DNA of 32,542 nt from Sphingomonas albertensis (GCF_014358075.1 NZ_JACONT010000041.1:1-32542), one strand, 5' to 3'. Shown: positions 8,502 to 17,280, numbered from the stretch's first letter. The notes: generated by a model not told the origin, from the letters alone. A program made the numbers and translations.

Positions 8502-8949
8502 CACCCCTCCCTGAAAGGGAGGGGCCGGGGGTGGGTAGGCTAGCGAGTGGCGCCGACCTCAGCCACGATCGCTTCGGCGACGCCATCCGGATTCCCCACG
8601 ACGTCGGAATTCCAGAACCGGATTACGCGCCACCCCAGCCCTTCGAGAAACGCAGTTCGCCGCAAATCATAATCTGACTCGATATGCTGGCTCCCATCGA
8701 ACTCGATCGCAAGCTTCACGCTACGACAGGCAAGATCGACGATGCAGCGGCCGACCACAAGCTGGCGCGTGAACCGCGGACGGAAGCCTGAAACTCGATG
8801 CCAGATCAGCCGCTCAGCTTCAGTCGCCTGTGTCCGCAGACTGCGCCCGGTTAGTCATCAAAGGCACGACGCGAGCCATACTCAGGATGCTGGGCCATCA
8901 TGATACGGACGGCAACCCACCCCCGGCCCCTCCCTTTCAGGGAGGGGTG
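8502..8949. mobile_element. Family A palindrome carrying a DUF559 nuclease gene (copy A2)
   Basis: A perfect 35-bp inverted repeat, 8502-8536 and 8915-8949 (35 of 35 bases by eye), encloses 378 bp that hold a DUF559/Vsr-like nuclease gene. Each arm is the family A arm: CCCTCCC...GGGAGGG hairpin plus GGGGGTGGGT tract. The short family A copies have the same arms around only about 30 bp. The nuclease stop codon (8540-8542) lies 3 bp inside the left arm. The similarity ends abruptly at both arm boundaries. I see no obvious target-site duplication. Calling it a mobile element is inference. Confidence 0.55.
8540..8879 (-). pseudogene. DUF559 (Vsr-like endonuclease fold) gene, apparently frameshifted near its start
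   Basis: The frame 8854-8540 encodes an almost complete DUF559 domain: RSLRTQATEAERLIWHRV, GFRPRFTRQLVVGRCIVDLA, the PD-(D/E)xK-like AIEFDGSQH, then YDLRRTAFLEGLGWRVIRFW, NSDVVGNPDGV. The likely active-site residues (D of IVD, E and D of EFDGSQH) are present. No ATG, GTG or TTG precedes the domain in this frame; a TGA sits at 8855-8857 and the first usable codon is GTG at 8758, which would cut off the N-terminal third. A frame offset by one base, starting ATG at 8879 or 8858 (MARVVPLMTNRA), gives the sort of N-terminus expected. One extra base in the CCC run at 8846-8848 would explain the break. Function is uncertain for the family; DNA cleavage is inferred from the fold. Confidence 0.65.
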
Positions 8950-8962
8950 AAGGATGGGCGGA

Positions 8963-11890
8963 TTACTTGGCTGGCTTCTTCGCCGCAGCCGGTACGACCG
9001 CCATCGTCCAGTCCTTCTCCGGCCGCAGATACTTCGCCGCCGTCGCCTGCAACTCCACCGGCGTCGTCGCCACCAGGTCCGAAGCGATCCGCTGCGTCGC
9101 CGCGATCCGGCGCGGGTCGAACGTCGCCCCGCCGAGCTGCTGCAACCAGAACTGGTTCCCGGTCGAAGCGCGCAGGATATACTGCCCCATCGGCTTCTTG
9201 ATCCGGTCGAGCTCGTCCGGCGCGATCGGCGTCGACACCAGTTCCCCTGCGATCTGCCGGGCGATCTGGAAGAAGAACGACACCTTGTCCGGCGCCACCT
9301 GCCCGATCGCCACCATCCGCCCGCCAGTGTTCATGCCCACCGGCCACTGGCTCGACACGTTGGGGCTGTAGCTTGCGCCCGCCGCCTGCCGCAGCCGCTC
9401 GAACAGCCGATCGCTGAACACCTGCGCCAGTACGTCGAGACGCCGCGCCTCGACGATATTGTCGATCCCGCCACCCGTCGGCCATGCGATCACCGCCGCC
9501 GCCTGGTTCTCAGGCCCGGTATGCGCGCGCATCACCGGAGTCGCGTTGTGCGCGGGGAAACCAACCGGCGCCCCGACCGTCGACACCGCCGTCCGCGGCT
9601 TCATCGCCCCGAACGACTTCGCCACCGCAGCGATCGCATCCTCGGTCTTAACATCGCCGAAGATCGAAACCTCGACCGGCCCGGTCTTCAGGATCGGCTC
9701 CCAGAACGCGCGGAAGTCCTTCGCGTTGAGCGCCTCGACAGTCGGCTTGGACGGCGTCCCCCAACGCGGATCGCCCGCACGTAGCAGACCCTCGAGATCG
9801 CGCGACAGCACGCCGTCGGGCGACGAATCATACCCCGCGAACCCTGCCAGCGCCGCGACCCGGGCACGCGCCACCGGCGCCGGATCCCAGGCCGGGAAGG
9901 CGAGCTTGGCCGCCATCAACCGCAACTGATCCGCATAATCCGCCGGCGACGTGATCGCGCTCAGCGTGAACGCATCGTCGTCGATCCCGAAGTCGAGACC
10001 GATCCGCCGCCCCGCCGTCAACTGGTCGAGATCGCCCTGGTCGAGCTTGCCGATACCCCCCGCGACCAGCGCGAGATCGCCTGCCCAGGCCGGCGTCGGC
10101 CGGTTCGAAGGGATCGCGGTATAGCCGCCGCCGAAGCGCACGCGCACATACACGCGCCCGGTCTCGCCGGCGTTCGGGAACAGCAGCACGCGCGTTCCAT
10201 TGGCGAAGTTCACCTGCTCCATGTCGAACGCAGCGATTTTCTCGCGGCTGGCCACGACGCCCGGCTTGCCTAGCGACGGCAGCTTCGAGAAATCGACCGC
10301 AGCCTGCGCACGACGCTTGCCGGCCAGCCCAGAAACATCTGCCTTCAACGCGGTCGCCAGCTTGTTCGCAGCTCCCGCATCGGGGGTCTGCGTGTTCACC
10401 AGAGCGCGGGTAGCGGTGCCCTCGAAGATCGCCTTGCTCGACGCGAGCAGCGTCGCGGGCGTGAACATGCCCTTCGCCTTGGCGTCCTGCAAAATCTTGT
10501 ACGACGTTTCCGGCCCGGCCACCGTCTCACGAATGTCGAGCGCGCCGACCATGTCGTCCGCCTGCTTGGCGCCCGCCTCGACCCGCGCGGTCTCGACACT
10601 GGTACGCATGATCGTGTCGAAATCGGCATATTCGCGGTCAACCTCGGCCTGGCTCGGCGCGTTGGTCTGCGCGTCGGCGATCACCGCGCGGACGTCCTTC
10701 AACGCCGCTTCCCAGTCGGTGCCGATCGGCACGATGTTGACGCTGGTCAGGTTCGCCGAGCGCGACACGTCGTCGATCGACACGCCGGCCTGGAGGAAAC
10801 TGCCGCCCGCCCGCGCCCGCGTCTCCAGACGCCGGCTGATCAGCCGGGTGGCCAGCACGTCGACCAGCCGCTTCTGGTTCATGATCGCGGTGTCGTCCTT
10901 ATACTCCCATGGGCGGACGACGCCGAGCGTCACCACCGCCGGTATCGCCGGCTCGGCGATCGTCGCGGAAACCGGCGCCTTCGGATCGGGCTTGCCGAAA
11001 TCGGGCGCGGGCGTGACCGGGCCGATGCCCTTCCAGTCGGCGAAGTTCTTGACGATCAACCGCCCGAACAGCGCCGGATCCATGTCGCCCGAGATGATGA
11101 CGACGGTGTTCTCCGGGCGATACCAGCGATCGTGGAACGCCTTCACGGTCGCGCCGGTCGCGGCCTCCAGCGTCTTGATGTTGCCGATCGGCGAGCGATC
11201 CGCGAGCGGCTGCCCGGCGAAGAACGTCGCGCGGATCGCATCGCCGAACCGCACCTGGGGCCCCGGCTGCTCGCGCTGTTCGGCCAGCACGATCGGGCGC
11301 TCGGCGGCGACCGACGCGTCGGTGATCGTCGGCTTTTCCATCATCCCGGCCATGATCTTCAGGCTTTCGTCGAGCCCGGCCTGGGTCGCCGAGGGAAGAT
11401 CGAGCTTGAAGGTGGTCGATGTCGGCGTGGTCTGCGCGTTGGTATCCGAGCCGAAGGTCGCGCCAAACCGCTGCCACACGCGCTTCGCTTCGCCGTCGGG
11501 CACGTATTCCGACCCGCGGAACGAGAGATGCTCGATGAAATGCGCAAAGCCGCGTTCGCTGTCGGTTTCGTTCAGCGAGCCCGCATCGATCCGGACGCGT
11601 ACCGCGACCTGGCCCGGCGGCACGCCGTTCTTGCGCACCGCGAACCGCATGCCGTTGGGCAGCGTCCCGAACTTCCACTCGGGATCCCGCGTGAGGTCGC
11701 TGCCCTTGTAGAGCCACGCGGTCGTATCGATTCCCGTCAGCTCGGGCAGCGTCGGCGCTTCCTTCGCCCCCGCGTTGGTGGGGGTGGAGGCGGCCTGCTG
11801 GGTCGCCATCTGGCCGCTCGCCGGTATGGCGAGGCCGAGCAGGACGGGGAGCAGGACGGGAGCGCGATACAAGCGCGATAAGGATACCAT
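8963..11890 (-). CDS. Secreted M16-family zinc metalloprotease (pitrilysin-like)
   Basis: Periplasmic peptidase of 975 residues with two repeated M16 halves. The start at 11890 gives a signal peptide (MVSLSRLYRAPVLLPVLL, cleavage after a region ending ASGQ); the frame is open much further upstream but without plausible coding character. The N-terminal half has the inverted zinc motif HFIEH (H117, E120 as catalytic base, H121) with the third ligand probably E197, 76 residues on. The C-terminal half (from about residue 520) is the inactive M16 partner and contains RLRQAAGASYSPNV. The family degrades peptides in a closed chamber; the substrate here is unknown. It is divergent from the Asp/Asn hydroxylase gene and ends close to the DUF559 element. 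Confidence 0.93.
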   Translation of the reverse strand: MVSLSRLYRAPVLLPVLLGLAIPASGQMATQQAASTPTNAGAKEAPTLPELTGIDTTAWLYKGSDLTRDPEWKFGTLPNGMRFAVRKNGVPPGQVAVRVRIDAGSLNETDSERGFAHFIEHLSFRGSEYVPDGEAKRVWQRFGATFGSDTNAQTTPTSTTFKLDLPSATQAGLDESLKIMAGMMEKPTITDASVAAERPIVLAEQREQPGPQVRFGDAIRATFFAGQPLADRSPIGNIKTLEAATGATVKAFHDRWYRPENTVVIISGDMDPALFGRLIVKNFADWKGIGPVTPAPDFGKPDPKAPVSATIAEPAIPAVVTLGVVRPWEYKDDTAIMNQKRLVDVLATRLISRRLETRARAGGSFLQAGVSIDDVSRSANLTSVNIVPIGTDWEAALKDVRAVIADAQTNAPSQAEVDREYADFDTIMRTSVETARVEAGAKQADDMVGALDIRETVAGPETSYKILQDAKAKGMFTPATLLASSKAIFEGTATRALVNTQTPDAGAANKLATALKADVSGLAGKRRAQAAVDFSKLPSLGKPGVVASREKIAAFDMEQVNFANGTRVLLFPNAGETGRVYVRVRFGGGYTAIPSNRPTPAWAGDLALVAGGIGKLDQGDLDQLTAGRRIGLDFGIDDDAFTLSAITSPADYADQLRLMAAKLAFPAWDPAPVARARVAALAGFAGYDSSPDGVLSRDLEGLLRAGDPRWGTPSKPTVEALNAKDFRAFWEPILKTGPVEVSIFGDVKTEDAIAAVAKSFGAMKPRTAVSTVGAPVGFPAHNATPVMRAHTGPENQAAAVIAWPTGGGIDNIVEARRLDVLAQVFSDRLFERLRQAAGASYSPNVSSQWPVGMNTGGRMVAIGQVAPDKVSFFFQIARQIAGELVSTPIAPDELDRIKKPMGQYILRASTGNQFWLQQLGGATFDPRRIAATQRIASDLVATTPVELQATAAKYLRPEKDWTMAVVPAAAKKPAK

Positions 11891-12188
11891 GACGCATCTG
11901 TAGCGTCCCCGCGCACGCATCGCCAGCGCCGCACAATCGAGGGTGGTCGCGCCCGCCATCATTTCGTCCAACACCGGCGGTATATCGTGTCCGAACAAGG
12001 GGATCGGCGCAGGCGACGCGCCAGGATGCAGGATAGAAATGACGGTGGAAGCCGAACTGGGGCACGAACTGGGCCACGAACTGAGGCAGTCTTCATTGTG
12101 GCGGGAATCGGGCGGGCCGGCAGTACGCCGCAGCGCCCGCGTGCCCGATCTGAACGTGATCTCGGGCGCACCCAAACCCGGCGCTCCG
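11891..12188. other. Divergent intergenic region between M16 protease and hydroxylase genes
   Basis: About 300 bp without a gene I can confirm. An in-frame ATG at 12039 with AGGA 6 nt upstream could extend the hydroxylase by 50 residues. That stretch contains a short tandem repeat coding GHELGHEL (about 12060-12083). Both promoters must lie here, but I cannot place convincing hexamers. Confidence 0.4.
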
Positions 12189-12926
12189 ATGGTCGCCGAA
12201 GCCAACCGCCCGCTGATCATCCGCGTCGGCAAGCACCTGCGCGGCGTGTTCGACCGCATGATCGCGTCGTCCTCGCTGGTCGCCAACGACCCGGTGCTCG
12301 ACGTCCGCGATTTCGCCTGGACGGCGGGCCTTCGCGAGAATTGGGCCGCGATCCGTGACGAGGCCGTCCACGTCGCGCTGCGAGGCGAGGCGTCCCCCAG
12401 CCTCGCGACGATCTCGCCCGATCACCGCTCGATCGCCGAAGTCGACAAATGGCGGTCGTTCTTCCTCTACGGCTATGGCTATCCGATCGAGGAGAGCCTC
12501 GCGCGCTGCCCCCACACCGCCGCCGCCGTCGCGCGCATCCCCGGCCTCAACAGCGCGTTCTTCTCGATCCTGGCGCCCGGCACGCACATCCCCGAGCATC
12601 GCGGCGTGACCAAGGGCCTCATCACCTGCCACCTCGGCCTGATCGTCCCGCGCGACGGCGACGTCCGGATGCGCGTCCACGACCGCGTGGTGCGCTGGGC
12701 GGAAGGCGAAACGCTCGTGTTCGACGACACCTACAACCACGAGGTCTGGAACGACACGAACGGCACGCGCGTCGTCCTGCTGATCCAGTTCGAACGCCCC
12801 CTGCGCAATCCCGGCAAGTGGATCGCCGACATCTTCCTCGGCATCGTCCGCCGCTCCGCCTTCGTCCAGGACGCGGTCCGCAACATCGGCAGCTGGAACG
12901 CCGCGGTGAAACAGCTCGACGTCTGA
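12189..12926 (+). CDS. Aspartyl/asparaginyl beta-hydroxylase family dioxygenase
   Basis: Fe(II)/2-oxoglutarate oxygenase of the AspH type, a double-stranded beta-helix fold. With the start at 12189 it has 245 residues, beginning just before the conserved PLIIRVGKHLRGVFDRM segment. The iron ligands appear to be H137 (PEHRG) and H184 (YNHEVWN), 47 apart; AspH-type enzymes use two histidines without the usual acidic ligand. The arginine in GTRVVLLIQFERP would bind 2-oxoglutarate. The N-terminal hydrophobic and basic residues may attach it to the membrane. Bacterial members are thought to hydroxylate lipid or peptide substrates; the substrate here is unknown. No good ribosome binding site precedes 12189, so an upstream start at 12039 (AGGATAGAA before ATG) remains possible. 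Confidence 0.85.
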   Translation: MVAEANRPLIIRVGKHLRGVFDRMIASSSLVANDPVLDVRDFAWTAGLRENWAAIRDEAVHVALRGEASPSLATISPDHRSIAEVDKWRSFFLYGYGYPIEESLARCPHTAAAVARIPGLNSAFFSILAPGTHIPEHRGVTKGLITCHLGLIVPRDGDVRMRVHDRVVRWAEGETLVFDDTYNHEVWNDTNGTRVVLLIQFERPLRNPGKWIADIFLGIVRRSAFVQDAVRNIGSWNAAVKQLDV

Positions 12927-12929
12927 CGC

Positions 12930-13048
12930 TTCTTGCTCCCCTCCCTGGCAGGGAGGGGCTGGGGGTGGGTCGGCCGCTTGGCGAGCGTGACGACCGTCAC
13001 GAACCCACCCACCCCAACCCCTCCCTTCACGAGGGAGGGGAGCAAGAA
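12930..13048. repeat. Family A bipartite palindrome (copy A3)
   Basis: Arms at about 12930-12974 and 13001-13048, bounded by TTCTTGCT and AGCAAGAA. The inner core contains TTGGCGAGCG, also seen in copy A4. It separates the hydroxylase gene from nfuA on the same strand. Confidence 0.85.
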
Positions 13049-13131
13049 AGGGCCCCGCCCCTCACCCCCCGAAAGAAACCGTTTCCCGTTCCCCGCTTGA
13101 TCCCTCGCCCCCGCCGGGCCACATGCGGTGC

Positions 13132-13704
13132 ATGCTGATCGAAACGGAATCCACCCCGAACCCCTCGACGTTGAAGTTCCTGCCGGGACGCGCCGTCATG
13201 GACGCCGGCACCCGCGACTTCGCCACCCCCGAGGAGGCCGAGACCAGTCCGCTGGCCGAGGCGATCTTCAATCTCGGCGACGTGACCGGCGTGTTCTTCG
13301 GCCGCGATTTCGTGTCGGTGACCGCCGCGCCGGGCGTCGCCTGGTCGGACCTGAAGCCCGACGTGCTCGCGATCCTGCTCGATCATTTCTCCGCCGCGAT
13401 GCCGCTGTTCAAGCCCGCCCGCGCCGGTTTCTCGGTGCCGTCGGACGAGCCCGCGCTGTCCGACGATCCGGCCGACGCCGATATCGTCGCGCAGATCCGC
13501 GAACTGATCGACACGCGCGTCCGCCCGGCGGTCGCCAACGACGGTGGCGACATCGTCTATCGCGGCTTCGACAAGGGCAAGGTGTTCCTCCAGCTCCAAG
13601 GCGCCTGCGCCGGCTGCCCCTCGTCGAGCGCGACGTTGAAGAACGGCATCGAGCAGCTCCTCAAATACTACGTCCCCGAAGTCACCGAAGTGCGAGCCGT
13701 CTGA
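13132..13704 (+). CDS. nfuA: Nfu-type Fe-S cluster carrier protein
   Basis: Cytosolic Fe-S scaffold/carrier that takes clusters from the SUF machinery to client enzymes. It has 190 residues, with an N-terminal Nfu_N domain (IETESTPNPSTLKFLPGR onward, about 1-90) and a C-terminal NifU-like domain (about 115-190) containing the cluster-binding CxxC, C159-A-G-C162, in GACAGCPSSSATLKNGIE. ATGs at 13123 and 13132 are in frame; the second gives the conserved N-terminus and is preferred, although neither has a strong ribosome binding site. The stop codon overlaps the start of the nitroreductase gene by one base (TGATG), so the two are translationally coupled. Functionally it complements the suf operon at the left edge. 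Confidence 0.95.
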   Translation: MLIETESTPNPSTLKFLPGRAVMDAGTRDFATPEEAETSPLAEAIFNLGDVTGVFFGRDFVSVTAAPGVAWSDLKPDVLAILLDHFSAAMPLFKPARAGFSVPSDEPALSDDPADADIVAQIRELIDTRVRPAVANDGGDIVYRGFDKGKVFLQLQGACAGCPSSSATLKNGIEQLLKYYVPEVTEVRAV

Positions 13705-14297
13705 TGCGCCAGAAACTCGACGATAGCGTCCTCGACACCGTCTTCCGCGACGCGCGTACCTATAACGGCTACACCGACGAGCCCGTCGCCGAGAGCGAAC
13801 TGCACGCGATCTGGGACCTGATGAAGTGGGGCCCGACCTCCGCCAACCAGCTGCCAGCGCGCCTGATCTGGTGCGTCAGCGACGAATCGAAGCGGAAGTT
13901 GGCGGATGCGTGCAGCGCGCAGAACAAGCCGAAGATCCTGAACGCCCCCGTGTCGGTGATCATCGGCATGGACACCAATTTCCACGAACACCTCCCCGAG
14001 TTGTTCCCTCACGCCGATGCGAAGTCGTGGTTCGACGGCAATGCCGAACTGCGCGAGGCGTCCGCGTTCCGCAACTCGTCGTTGCAGGGTGCGTATTTCA
14101 TCATCGCCGCGCGGATGCTCGGGCTAGATACCGGGCCGATGTCGGGCTTCGACGCGGGCAAGGTCGACGCGGCGTTCTTCCACGACACGCCGGCGGTGCG
14201 GACGAACTTCATCTCGACGCTAGGCCACGGCGACCCCGCGACGATCTACGCCCGCTCGCCCCGCCCCGACTTCGCGAAGTTCAACAGCATCGCTTGA
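13704..14297 (+). CDS. Nitroreductase family protein, RutE/HadB-like
   Basis: FMN-dependent oxidoreductase of 197 residues. The N-terminal segment (LDDSVLDTVFRDARTYNGY), the KWGPTSANQLPARLIW block and NSSLQGAYFIIAARMLGLDTGPMSGFD closely resemble the malonic semialdehyde reductase subgroup (RutE), which reduces malonic semialdehyde to 3-hydroxypropionate in pyrimidine catabolism. No other rut gene is visible, so a more general aldehyde or quinone reductase role is equally likely. Its ATG overlaps the nfuA stop (TGATG), implying joint translation with the Fe-S carrier; the biological reason is not obvious. It converges with murA across a repeat element. Confidence 0.9.
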   Translation: MRQKLDDSVLDTVFRDARTYNGYTDEPVAESELHAIWDLMKWGPTSANQLPARLIWCVSDESKRKLADACSAQNKPKILNAPVSVIIGMDTNFHEHLPELFPHADAKSWFDGNAELREASAFRNSSLQGAYFIIAARMLGLDTGPMSGFDAGKVDAAFFHDTPAVRTNFISTLGHGDPATIYARSPRPDFAKFNSIA

Positions 14298-14307
14298 GGC
14301 GGGACCT

Positions 14308-14410
14308 GCTCCCTCTCCCCTGCGGGGAGAGGGTCGGGGTGAGGGGCAGTTGGGAAGGGCAGCGCTCGCGGCGCCCCTCACCCAACCCTCTCCCCGGAGG
14401 GGAGAGGGCT
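14308..14410. repeat. Family C bipartite palindrome
   Basis: Arms at 14308-14346 and 14372-14410, each with a CCCTCTCCCC...GGGGAGAGGG hairpin plus GGGTGAGGGG or CCCCTCACCC tract. It sits between two convergent genes (nitroreductase and murA), where it could serve as a bidirectional terminator-like structure. Only copy in the window. Confidence 0.85.
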
Positions 14411-14439
14411 ACCCCGGCTCAAACTAGGACACCAAGCCC

Positions 14440-15723
14440 TCACCCATCGCTAGCCCGCTCGATATCCGCACCAACCGCGCTCAGCTTCTCCTCAAGACGC
14501 TCATACCCGCGGTCGAGGTGGTAAACCCGACCCACCGACGTCTCGCCATCCGCCGCCAACCCGGCCAAAATCAAGCTCATCGAAGCCCGCAGATCGGTCG
14601 CCATCACCGGCGCCCCGACCAGCTTGTCGACCCCGCGCACCACCGCGGTCCGCCCACGCACCTGGATATCCGCCCCCATCCGCGCCAGTTCCGGCACGTG
14701 CATGTAGCGGTTCTCGAAGATCGTCTCCGTCAGCACGCTGGCGCCGTCGGCCATGCAGAGCATCGCCATAAATTGGGCCTGCATGTCCGTCGCGAACCCG
14801 GGGTAGGGCGCGGTCGAGAGGGTCAGGGGTTTCAGCTTGCCATCCGAGGCGACACGCACGCCGCCCTTGGTGGGCGTCACCGAGACGCCGACCTCGACCA
14901 GCGCATCGATCGTCGCGCCCATGTCCGGGATAGCCACGCCGACCAGCTCCAGGTCGCCACCCGTAATCGCCGCGGCGCACGCGTAGCTACCCGCCTCGAT
15001 CCGGTCGGGCATCACCGCATAGGTCGCGCCGTGCAGCCGGTCGCGGCCCTCGATCGTCAGCGTTTCGGTGCCGATCCCGTCGATCGACGCACCCATCGCG
15101 ACCAGGCAGTTGCACAGGTCGACGATCTCGGGCTCGCGCGCGGCGTTCTCGATCACCGACGTGCCCTTAGCGAGCACCGCGGCCATCACGACGTTCTCGG
15201 TCGCGCCCACCGACACGATCGGGAAGCGGAAGCGTCCACCCGGCAGGCGTCCACCCGGCGCGATCGCCTTCACATAGCCTGCCGCCATCTCAAGCTCGGC
15301 ACCGATCGCCTCGAGCGCGCGCAGGTGGAGATCGATCGGCCGGTTGCCGATCGCGCAGCCGCCCGGCAGCGACACCGTCGCCTCGCCGCCGCGCCCGAGC
15401 AACGGCCCGAGCACCAGGATCGACGCGCGCATCTTCCGCACGATGTCGTAGGGCGCCTCGGTCGAGGTGAGGTTACCCGCGCGGATCGTCATCACCCGGC
15501 CGAAATCCTCCGGCCGCGTCCCCTGGATCGCGGTCGACGCACCGAGCTGGTTGAGCAGATGGCCGAAGCCGTCGACATCCGCCAGCCGCGGGAGGTTGCG
15601 CAGCGTCAGCGGTTCTTCGGTCAGCAACGCGCACGGCATCAGCGTGAGCGCGGCGTTCTTCGCACCGGAAATGGGCAGGCGCCCGGACAGGCGATTGCCG
15701 CCACGAATGAGAATACGGTCCAT
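14440..15723 (-). CDS. murA: UDP-N-acetylglucosamine 1-carboxyvinyltransferase
   Basis: First committed step of peptidoglycan synthesis: transfers enolpyruvate from PEP to UDP-GlcNAc in the cytosol. The 427 residues fit MurA. Visible signatures are K22 in SGAKNAAL and the active-site loop cysteine C123 in [15 protein letters not shown]. The cysteine is the residue alkylated by fosfomycin, and organisms with Asp there are resistant, so this enzyme has the fosfomycin-sensitive form. The family blocks [13 protein letters not shown] and [17 protein letters not shown] are also present. It starts at ATG 15723. It is monocistronic as far as can be seen, converging with the nitroreductase gene and divergent from the Crp/Fnr regulator. 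Confidence 0.97.
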   Translation of the reverse strand: MDRILIRGGNRLSGRLPISGAKNAALTLMPCALLTEEPLTLRNLPRLADVDGFGHLLNQLGASTAIQGTRPEDFGRVMTIRAGNLTSTEAPYDIVRKMRASILVLGPLLGRGGEATVSLPGGCAIGNRPIDLHLRALEAIGAELEMAAGYVKAIAPGGRLPGGRFRFPIVSVGATENVVMAAVLAKGTSVIENAAREPEIVDLCNCLVAMGASIDGIGTETLTIEGRDRLHGATYAVMPDRIEAGSYACAAAITGGDLELVGVAIPDMGATIDALVEVGVSVTPTKGGVRVASDGKLKPLTLSTAPYPGFATDMQAQFMAMLCMADGASVLTETIFENRYMHVPELARMGADIQVRGRTAVVRGVDKLVGAPVMATDLRASMSLILAGLAADGETSVGRVYHLDRGYERLEEKLSAVGADIERASDG

Positions 15724-15882
15724 CCCGGGTGTCTATCGCGGCTGGCGGTCCGCGCAAGGGGCCCGCACGCCGCGACATGCCGGGAGGCGACGAGAGGAGC
15801 CAAAGTCCGGGTCGCGCTAATGCCCGCGCTTGATCGACTTTAATGCGCGGGAATCATAGCTTTGCTCTGTGTCTCCACCAAC

Positions 15883-16635
15883 ATGGGGGACCATTTCAGA
15901 GTGCCGGACAGCTGCTTCGCCGACCGCGTCGGCGATCTCATCGACCTGTCGATGAACGAAAGGGCTGCGCTAGCGCGGTTTGAGGAGCGCCCGCGCGAAC
16001 TGCGTCGTGGTGCGATCCTGCTGCGGGAGAACGATCCGCAGTCCGAACTCTTCATCCTCCAGCGTGGCATGGCAATGAGCTATGTGCTGCTCGACGACGG
16101 CAGCCGCCAGATCCTCCGCTTCCTCTATGCCGGCGACATGCTCGCGGTGTCCGCGCTCGTCTATCGTGACTCGCCCGAGACGGTGGTCGCGCTGACCGAT
16201 TGCACGGTGTGCCCGTTCGATCGCGCGGCGATGACGGCACTGGTCACCGATCATCCGCGGCTGTCGGCGATCATCATGGTGATGAACCAGATGGAGAAGG
16301 TGGCGCTGACCGACCGGCTCGCCGCGCTCGGCCGCACCTCGGCCAAGGCACGGATCGCGGCGCTGCTGATCGAGATGCGCAACCGGATGCGGCTACGCGA
16401 CCAGGCGCTCGGCAACAGCTTCACGCTCGGGCTGACGCAAGAGGAGATCGGCGACGCCACCGGGCTGACCGCGGTGCACGTCAACCGGATGCTGCGGCAA
16501 TTGGAAGAGGACGGCCTGATCCGGCGCGAGGCGGGCCGGGTGACTCTGCTCAACGAGGTGCAATTGGCGCAGGCGGCGAATTACATCGACCGGTTCGACG
16601 GTCTCGACCTGCGCTGGTTGCCACCCGCGCGGTAG
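15883..16635 (+). CDS. Crp/Fnr-family transcriptional regulator
   Basis: A 250-residue regulator with an N-terminal cyclic-nucleotide-binding-like beta-barrel (about 20-130), a long dimer helix and a C-terminal helix-turn-helix. The HTH reads LTQEEIGDATGLTAVHVNRM. The recognition helix has H-V-N-R where FNR has E-T-I-S-R, so it should not read a standard FNR box. No N-terminal cysteine cluster exists, so an oxygen-labile [4Fe-4S] mechanism like FNR is unlikely; the cysteines in SCFAD and DCTVCPF are scattered. The ligand is unknown. The start at ATG 15883 is chosen over an in-frame TTG at 15862; neither has a clear ribosome binding site. Confidence 0.9.
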   Translation: MGDHFRVPDSCFADRVGDLIDLSMNERAALARFEERPRELRRGAILLRENDPQSELFILQRGMAMSYVLLDDGSRQILRFLYAGDMLAVSALVYRDSPETVVALTDCTVCPFDRAAMTALVTDHPRLSAIIMVMNQMEKVALTDRLAALGRTSAKARIAALLIEMRNRMRLRDQALGNSFTLGLTQEEIGDATGLTAVHVNRMLRQLEEDGLIRREAGRVTLLNEVQLAQAANYIDRFDGLDLRWLPPAR

Positions 16636-16663
16636 ACCCTCCCGCGACGTGACCGTTTTTCGG

Positions 16664-16785
16664 TCCTCCCCCGCCAGGGGGAGATTGCACTTAAGGTGAC
16701 GGAGGGGAGATATTCGCCAACCTTCGCTCCGTATCCGCCCCCTCCGTCTGGCAAGCGCCAGACACCTCCCCCTGGCGGGGGAGGA
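16664..16785. repeat. Family B bipartite palindrome (copy B2)
   Basis: Arms at about 16664-16709 and 16735-16785 with the CCTCCCCC...GGGGGAGG hairpin and the GACGGAGGGG inner tract. The left arm is more diverged (GATTGCACTTAAGGTGACGG) than the right. It lies between the convergent Crp/Fnr and clpS genes. Confidence 0.85.
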
Positions 16786-16821
16786 TCAGAAGAAGTGACG
16801 GATCATCTCAGAGCGTCAGGC

Positions 16822-17163
16822 TCACGCCTTCTCGAGGGTGCATTGCAGCGGATGCTGGTTCTGGCGGGCGAAATCCATGACCTGCGACACCTTGGTCTCG
16901 GCGACCTCGTAGCTGAACGTCCCGCAAACCCCGACGCCCTTCTGATGGACGTGCAGCATCACGCGCGTCGCCGCCTCCATGTCCATCCGGAAGAAGCGCT
17001 GGAGACACAGCACGACGAACTCCATCGGCGTATAGTCGTCGTTGAGCATCAGCACGCGGTACGGCGTCGGCTGTTTGGTCTTGGCACGCGTTTTGGTCGC
17101 GATGCCGGCACCGGTGCCGTCATTGCCATCCTCGCCACCATCGTCGCGGCGCTCGGCCATCAT
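16822..17163 (-). CDS. clpS: ClpS, N-degron adaptor of ClpAP
   Basis: Small adaptor that delivers proteins with destabilising N-terminal residues to the ClpA unfoldase. With the start at 17163 it has 113 residues. The C-terminal ClpS domain is complete: [20 protein letters not shown] with the NDD of the substrate pocket, then [20 protein letters not shown] and [19 protein letters not shown] at the end. The first 40 residues are a low-complexity Asp/Gly and Lys/Thr-rich tail, as expected for the flexible extension that engages ClpA. Several in-frame ATGs exist (17196, 17178, 17163, 17160); the choice is uncertain. clpA is not adjacent. Confidence 0.93.
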   Translation of the reverse strand: MMAERRDDGGEDGNDGTGAGIATKTRAKTKQPTPYRVLMLNDDYTPMEFVVLCLQRFFRMDMEAATRVMLHVHQKGVGVCGTFSYEVAETKVSQVMDFARQNQHPLQCTLEKA

Positions 17164-17280
17164 CACGGCCAGCTTCATTTCAGGGGTCAACACCATGCTG
17201 CCAAAATATGGCATGCCGGGGGGCAAGGGCAAGGGGGCGCCCGCACACCCCACGCGAAATCCGCGCGAAATCCGCAAACG

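Noticed and set aside
8851..8901. Short ORF MMAQHPEYGSRRAFDD on the minus strand upstream of the DUF559 frame
   Set aside because: Only 16 codons, no ribosome binding site and no recognised family. It may be a remnant or chance frame, so it was not annotated as a gene.
15830..15843. FNR/FixK-like box (TTGATCGACTTTAA) before the Crp/Fnr gene
   Set aside because: One half-site is imperfect, and the regulator encoded next to it has a recognition helix (HVNR) unlike FNR, so autoregulation through this sequence is not supported.
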